A stretch of DNA of 64,000 nt from QHCE01 sp041743105. Its GTDB lineage: Bacteria; Actinomycetota; Actinomycetes; Mycobacteriales; QHCE01. The DNA lies in NCBI GenBank assembly GCA_041743105.1, contig JBGTNI010000010.1:16866-80865 (forward strand), read 5' to 3'. The translations under genes and the position numbers were made by a program. Shown in pieces: positions 16,975-26,507 of this stretch. Position 1 is the stretch's first letter; every line of letters starts with the position of its first letter. The notes under the pieces were generated by a model. The model worked only from the letters and a program-made list of their open reading frames with translations. It was not told where the DNA came from and did not search any database.

Positions 16975-17970
16975 ATGCAGCCAGGAGTACCGCAGGGACC
17001 CCCACCGGGTTATCCTGTCCCACCGCCGGGCCAACCCGGACTAACGCATCAGTTGAATCCATACGCGCAGGTACCGGGGCGAATCGTCGTAGCCGGGTTG
17101 ACCAAGCAGTTCAAGCGGGTTCGAGCCGTCGACAACTTGTCGTTCACAGTGGAGCCAGGCACTGTCACCGGATTCCTCGGCCCCAACGGTGCCGGGAAGA
17201 CCACCACCCTGCGCATGCTGTTGGGCCTGATCTCCACCACGGCCGGCGTCGCAACCATCGGCGGCCGGCACTATCACGATCTTGGCGCCCCGCTGCGCAC
17301 AGTTGGCGCCGCCTTGGAGGCGTCCAGTTTCCACTTGGCCCGTACCGGTCGCAACCATCTACGCATCCTCTGTGCCGCCGCGGGAATTCCCGAATACCGG
17401 GTGGATCAGGTTCTTCAGCTTGTGGGGATGATGCCGGCGGCAAACCGCAAGGTAAAGACCTACTCCATGGGTATGAAACAGCGACTCGGACTCGCGGCAG
17501 GGCTGCTAGGCGACCCCCAAGTGCTACTGCTCGACGAGCCAACCAACGGTCTTGACCCCGAGGGCATCCGATGGATGCGCGGATTCCTACGAGGCCTCGC
17601 CGCCCAGGGCCGCACCATCCTGGTTTCCAGCCACCTACTAGCCGAGGTCACCCAGACCGTCGACGACGTGGTGATCATCGCTCACGGCCAAAGTCGTCGC
17701 CAGGGCAAAGTCGCCGACCTGATCGCCGAGGCCAAGCAGTCGGTCCGGGTGAGCACCGGCAACGCCGATGCTCTGCTGCAGGCACTGGGCAACCAGGCCG
17801 CGGTACGGCGGACCAGTGCCACGGAGCTCTACGTCGACAACATGAACTCCAAGGACGTGGGCAAGGTGGCACATCAGGCCGGCATCGAGCTCGACGAGCT
17901 CTCAACCGTGCACGCCGATCTGGAAGAAGTGTTCTTGCAGTACACGCGAGGAGGGGCGGGAATCCGATGA
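16975..17970 (+). CDS. ABC transporter ATP-binding protein
   Basis: A 331-residue ABC-2 type ATPase. A Pro/Gly-rich N-terminal tail of about 35 residues precedes the domain. Walker A is GPNGAGKTT, the signature is YSMGMKQRLGLA, Walker B is VLLLDEPTNGLD, and the switch His is in VSSHLL. The last 80 residues are the regulatory extension found in drug or lipid exporters. ATG at 16975 has GGAG 5 nt upstream. The stop overlaps the start of the permease gene (ATGA at 17967), so the two form a transporter unit. The substrate is not predictable. Confidence 0.92.
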   Translation: MQPGVPQGPPPGYPVPPPGQPGLTHQLNPYAQVPGRIVVAGLTKQFKRVRAVDNLSFTVEPGTVTGFLGPNGAGKTTTLRMLLGLISTTAGVATIGGRHYHDLGAPLRTVGAALEASSFHLARTGRNHLRILCAAAGIPEYRVDQVLQLVGMMPAANRKVKTYSMGMKQRLGLAAGLLGDPQVLLLDEPTNGLDPEGIRWMRGFLRGLAAQGRTILVSSHLLAEVTQTVDDVVIIAHGQSRRQGKVADLIAEAKQSVRVSTGNADALLQALGNQAAVRRTSATELYVDNMNSKDVGKVAHQAGIELDELSTVHADLEEVFLQYTRGGAGIR

Positions 17971-18761
17971 CAGGCTTACTCCGCAGCGAACATCTCAAAA
18001 TCACCACCACCAAGGTCTGGTGGGTCATGCTGCTCGGGCTGCTGGGGATCCTTGCGCTTGCGCTGCTTATCAATGGTGTCATCACCGCCAGCGAACTCGA
18101 CAATGACTTCAGCGACCAGTCGTTAAACCAGTTAGCTTCCAGCCTCTACACCTCCGGCCAATATTTCGGAGTACTGTTCGCGGCCATCTTGGGCACACTG
18201 CTGATCACCAATGAATTCCGCCACCAGACGGCCACATCGACCTTCCTGGCCACACCCAGACGGATAGATGTCGTGGTCGCCAAGTTCGTGGTTGCGGTGG
18301 GCTGGGGAGTCCTCTACGGCCTGATCTGCACTGTGATCGCTATACCGGTCGGCGCGGCCATTCTCAGTGGTCAAGGCGAGGAATCGGCCCTAGGAGAGGG
18401 TGCCGTACTCAAGGCGATTCTGCTCAACTTGTTGGCATTTGGGGTCTGGGCGATATTGGGAATCGGCATCGGCACTCTGTTACAGAATCAAGTCGGCGCC
18501 GTAGTCACACTCATCGTGGCGTACTTTGGCACGCAGGTCGTCGGCGCGCTGTTGTCTGGTTTAGGAGAGGCGTGGGATCTGAGTTGGCTCGCTGGGGTGT
18601 ATTACTACCTGCCCTATGGCGCTACCCAGGTGATGACAAGCGCGGACCAGATCGCAGACAACGCTCCGGCCTGGTGGGGCGGCATGCTCATGGTGCTGCT
18701 CTACGGCGCGGTAGCCGCGTTCTTGGGAAGCTGGCTCACCGCCAAACGGGACATCACCTAG
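17967..18761 (+). CDS. ABC-2 type transporter permease
   Basis: A 264-residue integral membrane protein with about six hydrophobic segments: VMLLGLLGILALALLI near residue 20, FGVLFAAILGTLLI, the VAVGWGVLYGLICTVIAIPV region, LNLLAFGVWAILGIGIG, VVTLIVAYFGTQVVGALL, and MVLLYGAVAAFLGSWL at the end. The NEFRHQTATSTFLATPRR cytoplasmic loop is characteristic of ABC-2 permeases. It is translationally coupled to the ATPase upstream. Repeat element A begins 8 bp after its stop. Confidence 0.9.
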   Translation: MTGLLRSEHLKITTTKVWWVMLLGLLGILALALLINGVITASELDNDFSDQSLNQLASSLYTSGQYFGVLFAAILGTLLITNEFRHQTATSTFLATPRRIDVVVAKFVVAVGWGVLYGLICTVIAIPVGAAILSGQGEESALGEGAVLKAILLNLLAFGVWAILGIGIGTLLQNQVGAVVTLIVAYFGTQVVGALLSGLGEAWDLSWLAGVYYYLPYGATQVMTSADQIADNAPAWWGGMLMVLLYGAVAAFLGSWLTAKRDIT

Positions 18762-18768
18762 GCCACCA

Positions 18769-18861
18769 CCAATAGGTTGCTGCCGTCGTTCCAACGTTTG
18801 AGCCGCCTTGCTCTACTCTACGCACGCGGCGGCTCCTGCGGCCTAGGCAGCAACCTATTGG
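18769..18861. repeat. Structured intergenic repeat, copy A
   Basis: Perfect 16-bp arms CCAATAGGTTGCTGCC and GGCAGCAACCTATTGG enclose a 61-bp interior. Read on the minus strand the interior gives CTAGGCCGCAGGAGCCGCC, a loop, and GCAAGGCGGCTC; GAGCCGCC pairs with GGCGGCTC. It shares the CCAATAGG arm end with copies B1 and B2 and the core with copies D1, D3 and E. Confidence 0.8.
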
Positions 18862-18934
18862 ACGGCGCCCTAACGCCATAACAATCGCCATCACCCGACG
18901 CACGGCGTCTGCTACGGCCCAGTAACCTAGAAGC

Positions 18935-21900
18935 GTGGCTACGACAACCGCTTCTTCGCACGAATCCAACACCACAAGCAACGAAAATGCAGGCCCATCC
19001 ATCGCCGCAGAATTCGGTGCAAATGAGTGGATCGTCGACGAGATGTACCAGCAGTACCGCGAAGATCCAACCAGCGTCAATGCCGCTTGGCACGAGTTTT
19101 TCGCTGACTACACCCCTGGCGCCGAGCTTGCGGCCGCAACGGGGCAGGTCGTACCGGCCGCCCCCGCGATAAACCCAGCTCTAGAGGACACGTCGGCCTA
19201 CACGCCAGCGACAGCCGCCAATGCCTCTCAAGCTATTACGATGACCACCGCTGAGCAAAGCTCGCGGACTAATGCCGCGATACAGCAGGCACCGGCGGCT
19301 GCTTCCGCACCCAAGGCCAAGCCACCGACACCAGCGCCGGCTACAGATGCCAACGTCACCCCATTACGCGGCGCGGCGGCCCGGATCGTGGCCAACATGG
19401 ATGCCTCGCTAGCGGTACCCACCGCTACCAGTGTTCGCGCTGTTCCGGCCAAACTGATAGCCGACAACCGCATCGTGATCAACAACCACCTGATGCGGGG
19501 GCGAGGCGGCAAGGTGAGCTTCACTCACCTCATTGGTTACGCACTGGTGAAGGCACTGGCCGATTACCCCGAGATGAACCAGTCGTTCACCACCGACGAT
19601 GGAAAACCAGCGCTGTCGACCCCGGAGCACGTCAACCTCGGGCTTGCCATCGACCTGACCACGTCGAAGTCTCGATCGCTGGTCGTGGTGAGCATCAAAG
19701 GCGCCGACACGATGGACTTCGCCCAGTTCCTGGCCGCCTACGAGGAGCTGGTACGTAAGGCTCGGGCCGGAAAACTGGGCGCCGACGACTTTGCCGGCAC
19801 CACCATCAGCCTGACCAACCCCGGAACGCTGGGCACGGTGCACTCTGTACCGCGCTTGATGCAAGGCCAGGGCGCCATCATCGGCGTGGGAGCCATAGAG
19901 TATCCCGCCGAGTACTCCGGGATGTCGGAAGAGGCCATCAACGATCTAGGGATCAGCAAGACCATCACCCTGACTTCCACGTATGACCATCGGATCATCC
20001 AGGGTGCCCAATCGGGTGAATTCCTTAAGCGGATGCATGAACTACTGCTCGGTGCCGACGGTTTCTACGATGAGGTCTTCGCCGCGCTGCGCGTGCCCTA
20101 CGAGCCGGTGAAATGGGTACGTGACGTTTCGGTCGACAGCGCGAACGGGAGCGTCGACAAGAACGCGCGAATTCTGGAACTGATCAACGCTTACCGCGTC
20201 GGTGGTCACTTCATAGCCGACACCGACCCACTGGAGTATCGCCAGCGCCGCCACCCAGACCTCGACATCTTGCAGCACGGACTCACGCTCTGGGATTTGG
20301 AACGCACTTTCAGCGTCGGCGGTTTCGCCGGCAAGGATCGCATGAAGCTTCGCGACATCCTGGGAGTGCTCCGTAGCTCCTACTGTCGTCGCATCGGTGT
20401 GGAGTACATGCACATCAGCGCACCGGAAGAGCGGGAGTGGATCCAGCAACGGGTAGAGGTGGCGCACGACAAACCCGAGCCGGAGAAGCAGAAACAGATT
20501 CTGGCCAAACTTAACGCGGCCGAGGCTTTCGAGACTTTTTTGCAGACCAAATTCGTTGGACAGAAGCGCTTCTCACTCGAAGGCGGCGAGTCGGTGATTC
20601 CGCTGCTGGACGAGGTGATTCAAGCAGCGGCCGCGCAGAACCTCGACGAGGTGGTCATCGGCATGGCGCACCGTGGCCGGCTCAACGTGGCCACCAACGT
20701 CCTGAGTAAACCGTATGAGGCGGTCTTCGGCGAGTTCGAGGGGAACATCGATCCCAGCACCATGCACGGCTCCGGTGATGTCAAATACCACCTGGGCACC
20801 GAAGCCAAAGTCGCGACACCGGATGGCAAACACACCATCGCGGTGAGCCTGACCAGTAACCCCAGCCACCTGGAGGCCGTGAACCCGGTCGTGGAAGGCA
20901 TCGTACGCGCCAAGCAAGAGCTGCTGAAAAAGGGAGAGTTTGCGTACACGGTGCTTTCGCTGCTGGTGCACGGCGACGCGGCCTTCGCAGGGCAGGGTGT
21001 GGTCGCGGAGACACTGAACCTGTCCCAGCTGCGCGGGTATCGCACCGGCGGCACAGTGCACGTGGTGATCAACAACCAAGTCGGTTTCACCACAGCGCCG
21101 GAAGACACCCGGTCCTCGCTGTATTGCACCGACGTCGCTCGCATGGTGCAGGCCCCGATCTTTCACGTCAACGGCGACGATCCCGAGGCGTGCGTCCGAG
21201 TAGCGCAGCTGGCGTTCGACTACCGTCAGGCGTTCCACAAAGACGTCGTGATCGACATGGTGTGCTACCGGCTTCGCGGTCATAACGAGGGCGACGACCC
21301 CTCTATGACCAACCCGGACATGTACGCGATCATCGACACCAAGCGCCGCGTCCGCAAGCTCTACACTGAGGCGCTGATCGGGCGCGGCGACATCACCGTG
21401 GAAGAAGCCGAGGCTGCGCTCCGGGACTTCCAAGAACGACTTGAGCACGCCTTCCGGGCTACCAAAGACACCCGTGCGGTGCCGACTCCCGTTGCTAAGC
21501 CCGCATTACCGGCACACGGCGACAAGGTGGAAACCGCGGTAAGCGCCGACGTGCTGCGCCGGATCGGCGACTCGCAAGTACAGTGGCCGGCAGGCTTCAT
21601 GCCGCACCCCCGGCTGGCACCACTGATGGAAAAACGCCAGCAGGCGGCCATCGAAGGCCCCATCGACTGGGGCTTGGGAGAAACTCTCGCTTTCGGTTCG
21701 CTACTGCTCGAGGGGAGGTCAGTCCGGCTTTCGGGCCAGGACAGCCGCAGGGGTACTTTCGTGCAGCGACACTGCGTACTAGTCGACCACGCCAACGGCA
21801 CGGAGTACGTCCCGCTGGCTAATCTCGCACCCGATCAAGCTCGTTTCGGCGCGTACGATTCGCTGTTGAGTGAGTTTGCCGCCATGGGCTTCGAGTATGG

Positions 21901-22702
21901 CTACTCCCTGGCCCATCCCGACGCTCTGGTGATGTGGGAGGCGCAGTTCGGCGACTTCGCCAACGGGGCCCAATCGATCGTGGACGAGTTCATATCCGCC
22001 GGCGAGGTGAAGTGGGGTCAGCAGTCTGGCGTGGTACTGCTACTGCCGCACGGTTATGAGGGACAGGGTCCTGACCACTCGTCTGGCCGGATAGAACGCT
22101 TCCTGCAACTGTGCGCCCAAGACAACATGACGGTGGCAAACTGCACCACGCCCGCTAGTTATTTTCACCTGCTACGCCGGCAGACATTGCGTAGCGAGCA
22201 CCGTCCGCTGGTGGTGTTCACACCGAAGTCACTGTTGCGGCACAAGCAGGCGGTATCGGCCGTGGAGGACTTCACCTCGGGCAGCTTCCAGCCGGTGCTG
22301 TCCGACCCCGGAATAGGTGGCTCGCCGCTGAATCCTGCCGAGGTGAGACGCGTGCTGCTGTGTTCCGGAAAGGTCTACTACGACTTGCTGGCACGACGCC
22401 ATGAGCAGCAGATCGGCCACACCGCGATCCTGCGACTGGAGCAGCTCTATCCGGTACCAGTGGAGGAAGTACGAACCGCACTGGCACAGTATCCGAATGC
22501 CATCGATCACACCTGGGTGCAAGAGGAACCGGCAAACCAGGGCGCGTGGAGTTTCATGGCGCTGAACCTGTTGGAGCACCTGGAAGGCGTGCAGCTGCGG
22601 CGCATCTCACGTCGCGCCGGCGCGAGCCCGGCCACCGGATCGTCGAAGGCGCACCAGTTGGAGCAAACCGCACTGGTCGAGGCGGCGCTACCGAAGGGCT
22701 AG
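18935..22702 (+). CDS. kgd: 2-oxoglutarate decarboxylase/dehydrogenase E1 fused to E2 succinyltransferase
   Basis: A 1255-residue multifunctional enzyme of the mycobacterial Kgd / corynebacterial OdhA type; it decarboxylates 2-oxoglutarate and transfers the succinyl group in the TCA cycle. The first 45 residues match the E1 N-terminal helix (NEWIVDEMYQQYREDP). An Ala/Pro-rich linker follows. Residues about 140-380 are an E2 catalytic domain without a lipoyl domain, with the active-site motif STYDHRIIQGAQSGEFL. The rest is E1o: VIGMAHRGRLNV, MHGSGDVKYHLG, NNQVGFTTAPEDTRSS, CYRLRGHNEGDDPS. GTG at 18935 is the start. The fusion supports assignment to Mycobacteriales or a close order. Confidence 0.95.
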   Translation: MATTTASSHESNTTSNENAGPSIAAEFGANEWIVDEMYQQYREDPTSVNAAWHEFFADYTPGAELAAATGQVVPAAPAINPALEDTSAYTPATAANASQAITMTTAEQSSRTNAAIQQAPAAASAPKAKPPTPAPATDANVTPLRGAAARIVANMDASLAVPTATSVRAVPAKLIADNRIVINNHLMRGRGGKVSFTHLIGYALVKALADYPEMNQSFTTDDGKPALSTPEHVNLGLAIDLTTSKSRSLVVVSIKGADTMDFAQFLAAYEELVRKARAGKLGADDFAGTTISLTNPGTLGTVHSVPRLMQGQGAIIGVGAIEYPAEYSGMSEEAINDLGISKTITLTSTYDHRIIQGAQSGEFLKRMHELLLGADGFYDEVFAALRVPYEPVKWVRDVSVDSANGSVDKNARILELINAYRVGGHFIADTDPLEYRQRRHPDLDILQHGLTLWDLERTFSVGGFAGKDRMKLRDILGVLRSSYCRRIGVEYMHISAPEEREWIQQRVEVAHDKPEPEKQKQILAKLNAAEAFETFLQTKFVGQKRFSLEGGESVIPLLDEVIQAAAAQNLDEVVIGMAHRGRLNVATNVLSKPYEAVFGEFEGNIDPSTMHGSGDVKYHLGTEAKVATPDGKHTIAVSLTSNPSHLEAVNPVVEGIVRAKQELLKKGEFAYTVLSLLVHGDAAFAGQGVVAETLNLSQLRGYRTGGTVHVVINNQVGFTTAPEDTRSSLYCTDVARMVQAPIFHVNGDDPEACVRVAQLAFDYRQAFHKDVVIDMVCYRLRGHNEGDDPSMTNPDMYAIIDTKRRVRKLYTEALIGRGDITVEEAEAALRDFQERLEHAFRATKDTRAVPTPVAKPALPAHGDKVETAVSADVLRRIGDSQVQWPAGFMPHPRLAPLMEKRQQAAIEGPIDWGLGETLAFGSLLLEGRSVRLSGQDSRRGTFVQRHCVLVDHANGTEYVPLANLAPDQARFGAYDSLLSEFAAMGFEYGYSLAHPDALVMWEAQFGDFANGAQSIVDEFISAGEVKWGQQSGVVLLLPHGYEGQGPDHSSGRIERFLQLCAQDNMTVANCTTPASYFHLLRRQTLRSEHRPLVVFTPKSLLRHKQAVSAVEDFTSGSFQPVLSDPGIGGSPLNPAEVRRVLLCSGKVYYDLLARRHEQQIGHTAILRLEQLYPVPVEEVRTALAQYPNAIDHTWVQEEPANQGAWSFMALNLLEHLEGVQLRRISRRAGASPATGSSKAHQLEQTALVEAALPKG

Positions 22703-23124
22703 GGTAGCTTCTTGGGGCCAGATTGATTCCCAGTCCCACCAGTCCCACCGGGACCCTGGATCATTCCAGGTTTGCCGTTCGCCGGATCTTTTCCTCCAGA
22801 GGGACGCCGACGCATAAGGCGACCAGCTTTGGCGGCAAGCGGAAACGCTACTAGGTCATAAATTCCGCGTAGGTCATTCCCAACACGCCGCGACAACGGT
22901 GTACCAATAACTTTCGCTTCAGCGGTTCGCATGCGCAAAATTTGCCGGATCGCTGAGGTTTCCGGCTCCTGATCGGGAAATAGATCGTCTTGGATTCGGA
23001 TGATTTCATCAGCCAATTTAAGTAATTCTTCACCACTTCCTACCACGCTTGGACGGTAGCGCTGCCTATTACCCAAGGATTCATAGTGTAATACCATTAC
23101 ACTATGTTCATTCAAGCCCTCCAT
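22699..23124 (-). CDS. Hypothetical protein of an AT-richer gene pair, second gene
   Basis: A 141-residue protein I do not recognise. Residues 1-100 look folded, with acidic and basic helices (EELLKLADEIIRIQDDLFP, SAIRQILRMRTAEAK). The last 40 residues are a Gly/Pro/Lys tail (GGTGGTGNQSGPKK). ATG at 23124 overlaps the end of the upstream gene by 17 bp, so the pair is probably coupled. Base composition of the pair is visibly lower in G+C than kgd or the MDR gene on either side. Its stop at 22699 overlaps the last codons of the convergent kgd gene by 4 bp. No function is proposed. Confidence 0.6.
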   Translation of the reverse strand: MEGLNEHSVMVLHYESLGNRQRYRPSVVGSGEELLKLADEIIRIQDDLFPDQEPETSAIRQILRMRTAEAKVIGTPLSRRVGNDLRGIYDLVAFPLAAKAGRLMRRRPSGGKDPANGKPGMIQGPGGTGGTGNQSGPKKLP

Positions 23125-23446
23125 GCCGCCGTAAAGGTGGCTTTTCAGAAGATCTGGGAACGATGCGGCTTCCAGGAGCTGCGAGTTCTCCAGTATCTGC
23201 TCTCCCAGCCCTTATGGACTCAATGTAGTCCCGAAAAGCTTCCCTAAGAGGGCCTGGAACAGGGAGCTCTGTTTCTGTCAGGCTATGTGCGGCCGCGAGA
23301 TATTTTTCTGCTGCATCTTGTTTAAATGCTCTAATTGCCTGTAATTGAGCTCCTCTACGCGACTTATCCCCATAAAATTTTAACAAGGTAGTCTCACAAA
23401 CGTAGATTTTAATTACAGGCGCAACAAGTTTTCGCTTGAGATGCAA
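23108..23446 (-). CDS. Hypothetical protein of an AT-richer gene pair, first gene
   Basis: A 112-residue basic protein with no recognised family. It has a hydrophobic/basic N-terminus (KRKLVAPVIKIYV), a helix-rich middle (AFKQDAAEKYLAAAHSL, LREAFRDYIESIRAG) and an Arg/Pro tail. The only near start is TTG at 23446 without a good ribosome site, so the N-terminus is uncertain. It overlaps the next gene by 17 bp. The two genes are AT-richer than their surroundings, which suggests recent acquisition. Confidence 0.5.
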   Translation of the reverse strand: MHLKRKLVAPVIKIYVCETTLLKFYGDKSRRGAQLQAIRAFKQDAAEKYLAAAHSLTETELPVPGPLREAFRDYIESIRAGRADTGELAAPGSRIVPRSSEKPPLRRHGGLE

Positions 23447-23500
23447 AGCATCTTTAGCAGAGAAAACTCGACTGCGCTGCGTAAATCGAACTTCTCGATC

Positions 23501-24502
23501 TCACGGTGCGTGGTCGAGCACGACCTTGCCGAATGTTTTGCCCGACGCCAGCCGGGCGAAAGCCCGCGCGGCGTCGCCGAACGGATGGATGCTATCGATC
23601 AGGGGTCTGACATCGCTACGAGCCAGCAGATCCAGCAGGCCGCGCAGCTCCTGCCGGGTGCCCATCGTGGAGCCGAGGACCTCTAACTGCCGATAGAAAA
23701 CCCGACGAAGATCCAGAGTAGGCAGGTGCCCCGAGGTCGCACCGGAGACGACCAATCGACCACCGGGTACCAGACATTTCAACGAGTGGGCGATGGTCGC
23801 CGCTCCGACGGTGTCGACGACCACATCGACTCGCTCGGGAGCTCTGTCCCCAGGTTCGAGCGCCACCGCACCCAACTCGATAGCCCGCTGCCGCTTGAGC
23901 GGGCTTCGACTGGTGACGTAGACCCGGGCGCCCAGCGCACGTCCGATCAGCAGCGCCGCGGTCGCCACCCCTCCCCCAGCTCCTTGAATGAGAACACTGT
24001 CGTCGCGACCGAGCCGCCCTTTGGTGGTGAGCATGCGGTATGCCGTGAGCCACGCCGTCGGCAGGCATGCCGCCTCGACGAAGGACAGTTCGGGAGGCTT
24101 GGGGAGCAGATTGCCGGCGGGAACCAAGACCCAGTTGGCGAGCGTGCCCGGATACTTCTCTGACAGCAATGAGCGATCAGGAGCAAACAGCGGATCGCAA
24201 TCTCCGGCAACGCCGTCCGTCGCGTTCTCGGACACGTCCCCGATCACGGCGTGAACCACGACCTCGTTGCCACGTTCATCCACACCGGCGGCGTCGGTTC
24301 CCAACGTCATCGGGAGCTGTTCGCGGCGAAGCCCCACGCCACGCAGCGACCACAGGTCATGATGGTTGAGCGCGCTGGCGCGTACAAGTACCCGCTCCCA
24401 GCCCGGTGGAACCGCCGGTTCGGCTAGCACACCGACTTGCAGCCCCGCCAGAGGCTCTGTGTCAGATTGGGTAGCTGCGTAAGCCGCGATGTAGTCAGAC
24501 AT
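23501..24502 (-). CDS. Medium-chain dehydrogenase/reductase, quinone-oxidoreductase-like
   Basis: A 333-residue MDR-superfamily enzyme. The catalytic domain has ALNHHDLWSLRGVG and LGTDAAGV; the NAD(P)-binding domain has the motif IQGAGGGVATAALLIGRALGARV. The structural zinc Cys cluster is absent and there is no obvious catalytic zinc Cys/His set, so it resembles quinone oxidoreductase more than zinc alcohol dehydrogenase. It ends with the family motif GKTFGKVVLDH. The start is ATG at 24502. It lies 21 bp upstream of the Uma2 gene's stop on the same strand. Substrate unknown. Confidence 0.85.
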   Translation of the reverse strand: MSDYIAAYAATQSDTEPLAGLQVGVLAEPAVPPGWERVLVRASALNHHDLWSLRGVGLRREQLPMTLGTDAAGVDERGNEVVVHAVIGDVSENATDGVAGDCDPLFAPDRSLLSEKYPGTLANWVLVPAGNLLPKPPELSFVEAACLPTAWLTAYRMLTTKGRLGRDDSVLIQGAGGGVATAALLIGRALGARVYVTSRSPLKRQRAIELGAVALEPGDRAPERVDVVVDTVGAATIAHSLKCLVPGGRLVVSGATSGHLPTLDLRRVFYRQLEVLGSTMGTRQELRGLLDLLARSDVRPLIDSIHPFGDAARAFARLASGKTFGKVVLDHAP

Positions 24503-24523
24503 AGGTGCATCGGGAGAGCATTG

Positions 24524-25075
24524 CTAGGTCACCAGCCGGTCGGGGCAGACTGTAACCGGGAACGGACGCCGCATCTCTACCCGTTGCGCGCCGGTCGCGC
24601 CGGCGGCTTCGACATAGCCGCCGTCCACCAGATCCCACGCCCACAGCTGCGACATAGTGGGATCGAAAATCCAGTAGGAACCGACACCCACATCCTCATA
24701 CAGTGAGCGTTTCAGCATGAAATCCCGACTCCGGCTGCTGGGCGAAAGCACCTCAATGGCCAGCAGCGGCGGCGAGGTAACGTTCTTGGCCGTAGCCGCC
24801 GGCCGCGGAATGACCAACACGTCGGGCTGTACGGAGTTGCGAACGTCGGGCTGAAAGTCCACCGGTGCCACAAACGTTTCCAGCTCCGGCGGACACGCCC
24901 GGCGGAGCAGCACTAGAAACTCGGCTACTGCCCGCTGGTGCAGCAGAGCTGGGGCAGGGCTCACGATGAGTACCCCATCGATGAGTTCATATCGCTGTCC
25001 GTCGTCGGGCAGGTCTTCCAGATCGGCCACGGTCCAGTCGTGTTTCTCACGCGGCATCACAGTCATAGCTGACAT
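24524..25075 (-). CDS. Uma2 family (DUF820) endonuclease-like protein
   Basis: A 183-residue protein with the Uma2 pattern: WTVADLEDLPDDGQRYELIDG at the N-terminus (split in blocks), PALLHQRAVAEFLVLL, VQPDVLVIPR, LLAIEVLSPSSRSRDFMLKR and YEDVGVGSYWIFDP. The PD...EVLSPS...K residues are those of a restriction-endonuclease-like fold. ATG at 25075 has GGGAG 4-5 nt upstream; a longer frame begins 270 bp further 5' but looks non-coding. The cellular role of Uma2 proteins is poorly known. It lies upstream of the MDR gene and may be co-transcribed. Confidence 0.85.
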   Translation of the reverse strand: MSAMTVMPREKHDWTVADLEDLPDDGQRYELIDGVLIVSPAPALLHQRAVAEFLVLLRRACPPELETFVAPVDFQPDVRNSVQPDVLVIPRPAATAKNVTSPPLLAIEVLSPSSRSRDFMLKRSLYEDVGVGSYWIFDPTMSQLWAWDLVDGGYVEAAGATGAQRVEMRRPFPVTVCPDRLVT

Positions 25076-25235
25076 CGTGCTCCCTCTCGCGTCCCATGTC
25101 ACGAGCATGCCGGTACTAAAGAATCCGGCTAGTGCCGTCCACAGGCAACCGACTCTGCACCGAGTGTGACCATAGGGCCGATTTCGACGCGGAAACCCCG
25201 TTCCTGACGTCACGCTCAGTGCGCTGGTGGGTCGA

Positions 25236-26450
25236 TCAGACGGTTTTGGCAGCGGCCGCGACCGCGGCAGCCACGGCAGGCACCACTCGGGGGTCGAGAG
25301 CACTGGGTAGAATTCGATCCGCCGCGAGAGAGTCGGCAGCCACACCGGCCAGCGCGGTCGCCGCGGCGAGTTTCATCTCGGGCGTGATCTCACGAGCACC
25401 GGCGTCAAGCGCACCTTTGAAAACACCTGGGAAAGCCAGCACATTGTTGATCTGGTTGGGATAGTCGCTGCGGCCCGTTGCGACGATCGCCGCGTACCGA
25501 TGCGCAAGCTCCGGCGCTACTTCGGGCTCGGGATTAGCCATCGCGAAAATGAAACCGCCCGGCACCATGCCTTCCAACGCGTCGGCGGGGACCTTCCCGC
25601 CCGAGACACCGATCAGTACATCCGCGCCGCGCAGCGCAGCCCCAATGGACCCGGTGGTTCCGGTGGCGTTAATGCGTCCGGCGAGCTCAGCCTTCACCGA
25701 GGTAAGGTCGGGCCGCGAGGGATGCAGCACGCCGCGTGAGTCCACCACCACGATGTCGCCGACGCCAGCCTCAGCGAGCATGTTCGCGACAGCGATTCCG
25801 GCGGCACCGGCACCTGCGATCACTACGCGCAGTGAAGCCAGTGTCCGGTCTGTGACTACGCAAGCGTTGCGCAGCGCGGCAAGGGTGACGATGGCGGTGC
25901 CGTGCTGGTCGTCGTGAAAAACCGGAATGTCGATCCGCTTGGACAGCTCGCGCTCGATAGCAAAGCAGCGAGGCGCGCTGATGTCTTCTAGATTGATGCC
26001 ACCGAACGACGGCGCGAGTCGTGCGACCGTATCGACGATTTCGTCGGGATCAGTGGTGTCCAAACACACGGGCACCGCGTCGATGTTGGCAAACCGTTTA
26101 AACAGGATGGCTTTGCCTTCCATCACCGGCATGGCGGCGCGGGGACCGATATTGCCAAGGCCGAGCACGGCACTGCCGTCAGTAACAACAGCCACGGTGC
26201 GCGCCGCCCAGGTGTAGTGGTCGAACGCCGAACGATTCTGGGCGATCGCGGTGCAGACGCGCGCCACGCCCGGGGTGTACGCGCGTGAGAGGTCTGCCAT
26301 GGTCTCCATGGGGACTGTCGGGACAATCGCCATCTTGCCGGCGACGTGGGCGTCGAATACCTCTGCGTCGGTGAGTCGGGGGGCAGGCAGGCCGCGCTCG
26401 GGCGCCGGAGAATCTACTGGGCTGGTAGTCGGAGAAGTTAATGACGACAT
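25236..26450 (-). CDS. Malic enzyme, NAD(P)-dependent
   Basis: A 404-residue short-form malic enzyme that converts malate to pyruvate and CO2. Visible motifs are AYTPGVARVC, TDGSAVLGLGNIGPRAAMPVMEGKA in adjoining blocks, the metal/substrate region INLEDISAPRCF, FHDDQHGTAIV, and the Rossmann motif VIAGAGAAGIAVANML. ANPEPEV and NNVLAFPGVFKGALD follow near the C-terminus. ATG at 26450 gives the expected length; the frame is open much further upstream but crosses the divergent anti-sigma gene's start. No strong Shine-Dalgarno is seen, so leaderless translation is possible. Cofactor specificity is not resolved. Confidence 0.93.
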   Translation of the reverse strand: MSSLTSPTTSPVDSPAPERGLPAPRLTDAEVFDAHVAGKMAIVPTVPMETMADLSRAYTPGVARVCTAIAQNRSAFDHYTWAARTVAVVTDGSAVLGLGNIGPRAAMPVMEGKAILFKRFANIDAVPVCLDTTDPDEIVDTVARLAPSFGGINLEDISAPRCFAIERELSKRIDIPVFHDDQHGTAIVTLAALRNACVVTDRTLASLRVVIAGAGAAGIAVANMLAEAGVGDIVVVDSRGVLHPSRPDLTSVKAELAGRINATGTTGSIGAALRGADVLIGVSGGKVPADALEGMVPGGFIFAMANPEPEVAPELAHRYAAIVATGRSDYPNQINNVLAFPGVFKGALDAGAREITPEMKLAAATALAGVAADSLAADRILPSALDPRVVPAVAAAVAAAAKTV

Positions 26451-26507
26451 TCGTCGAGCGTACCCCGGCGTGAACTCAAAGCATCCTGAGCGTCGTAGAG
26501 TGCCCAT

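Noticed and set aside
20573..21448. Long antisense ORF inside kgd
   Set aside because: High-GC genes produce long open antisense frames; the product has no recognisable domain.
25080..25345. Extended N-terminus of the Uma2 protein
   Set aside because: The upstream frame is not Uma2-like and ATG at 25075 has a ribosome site.
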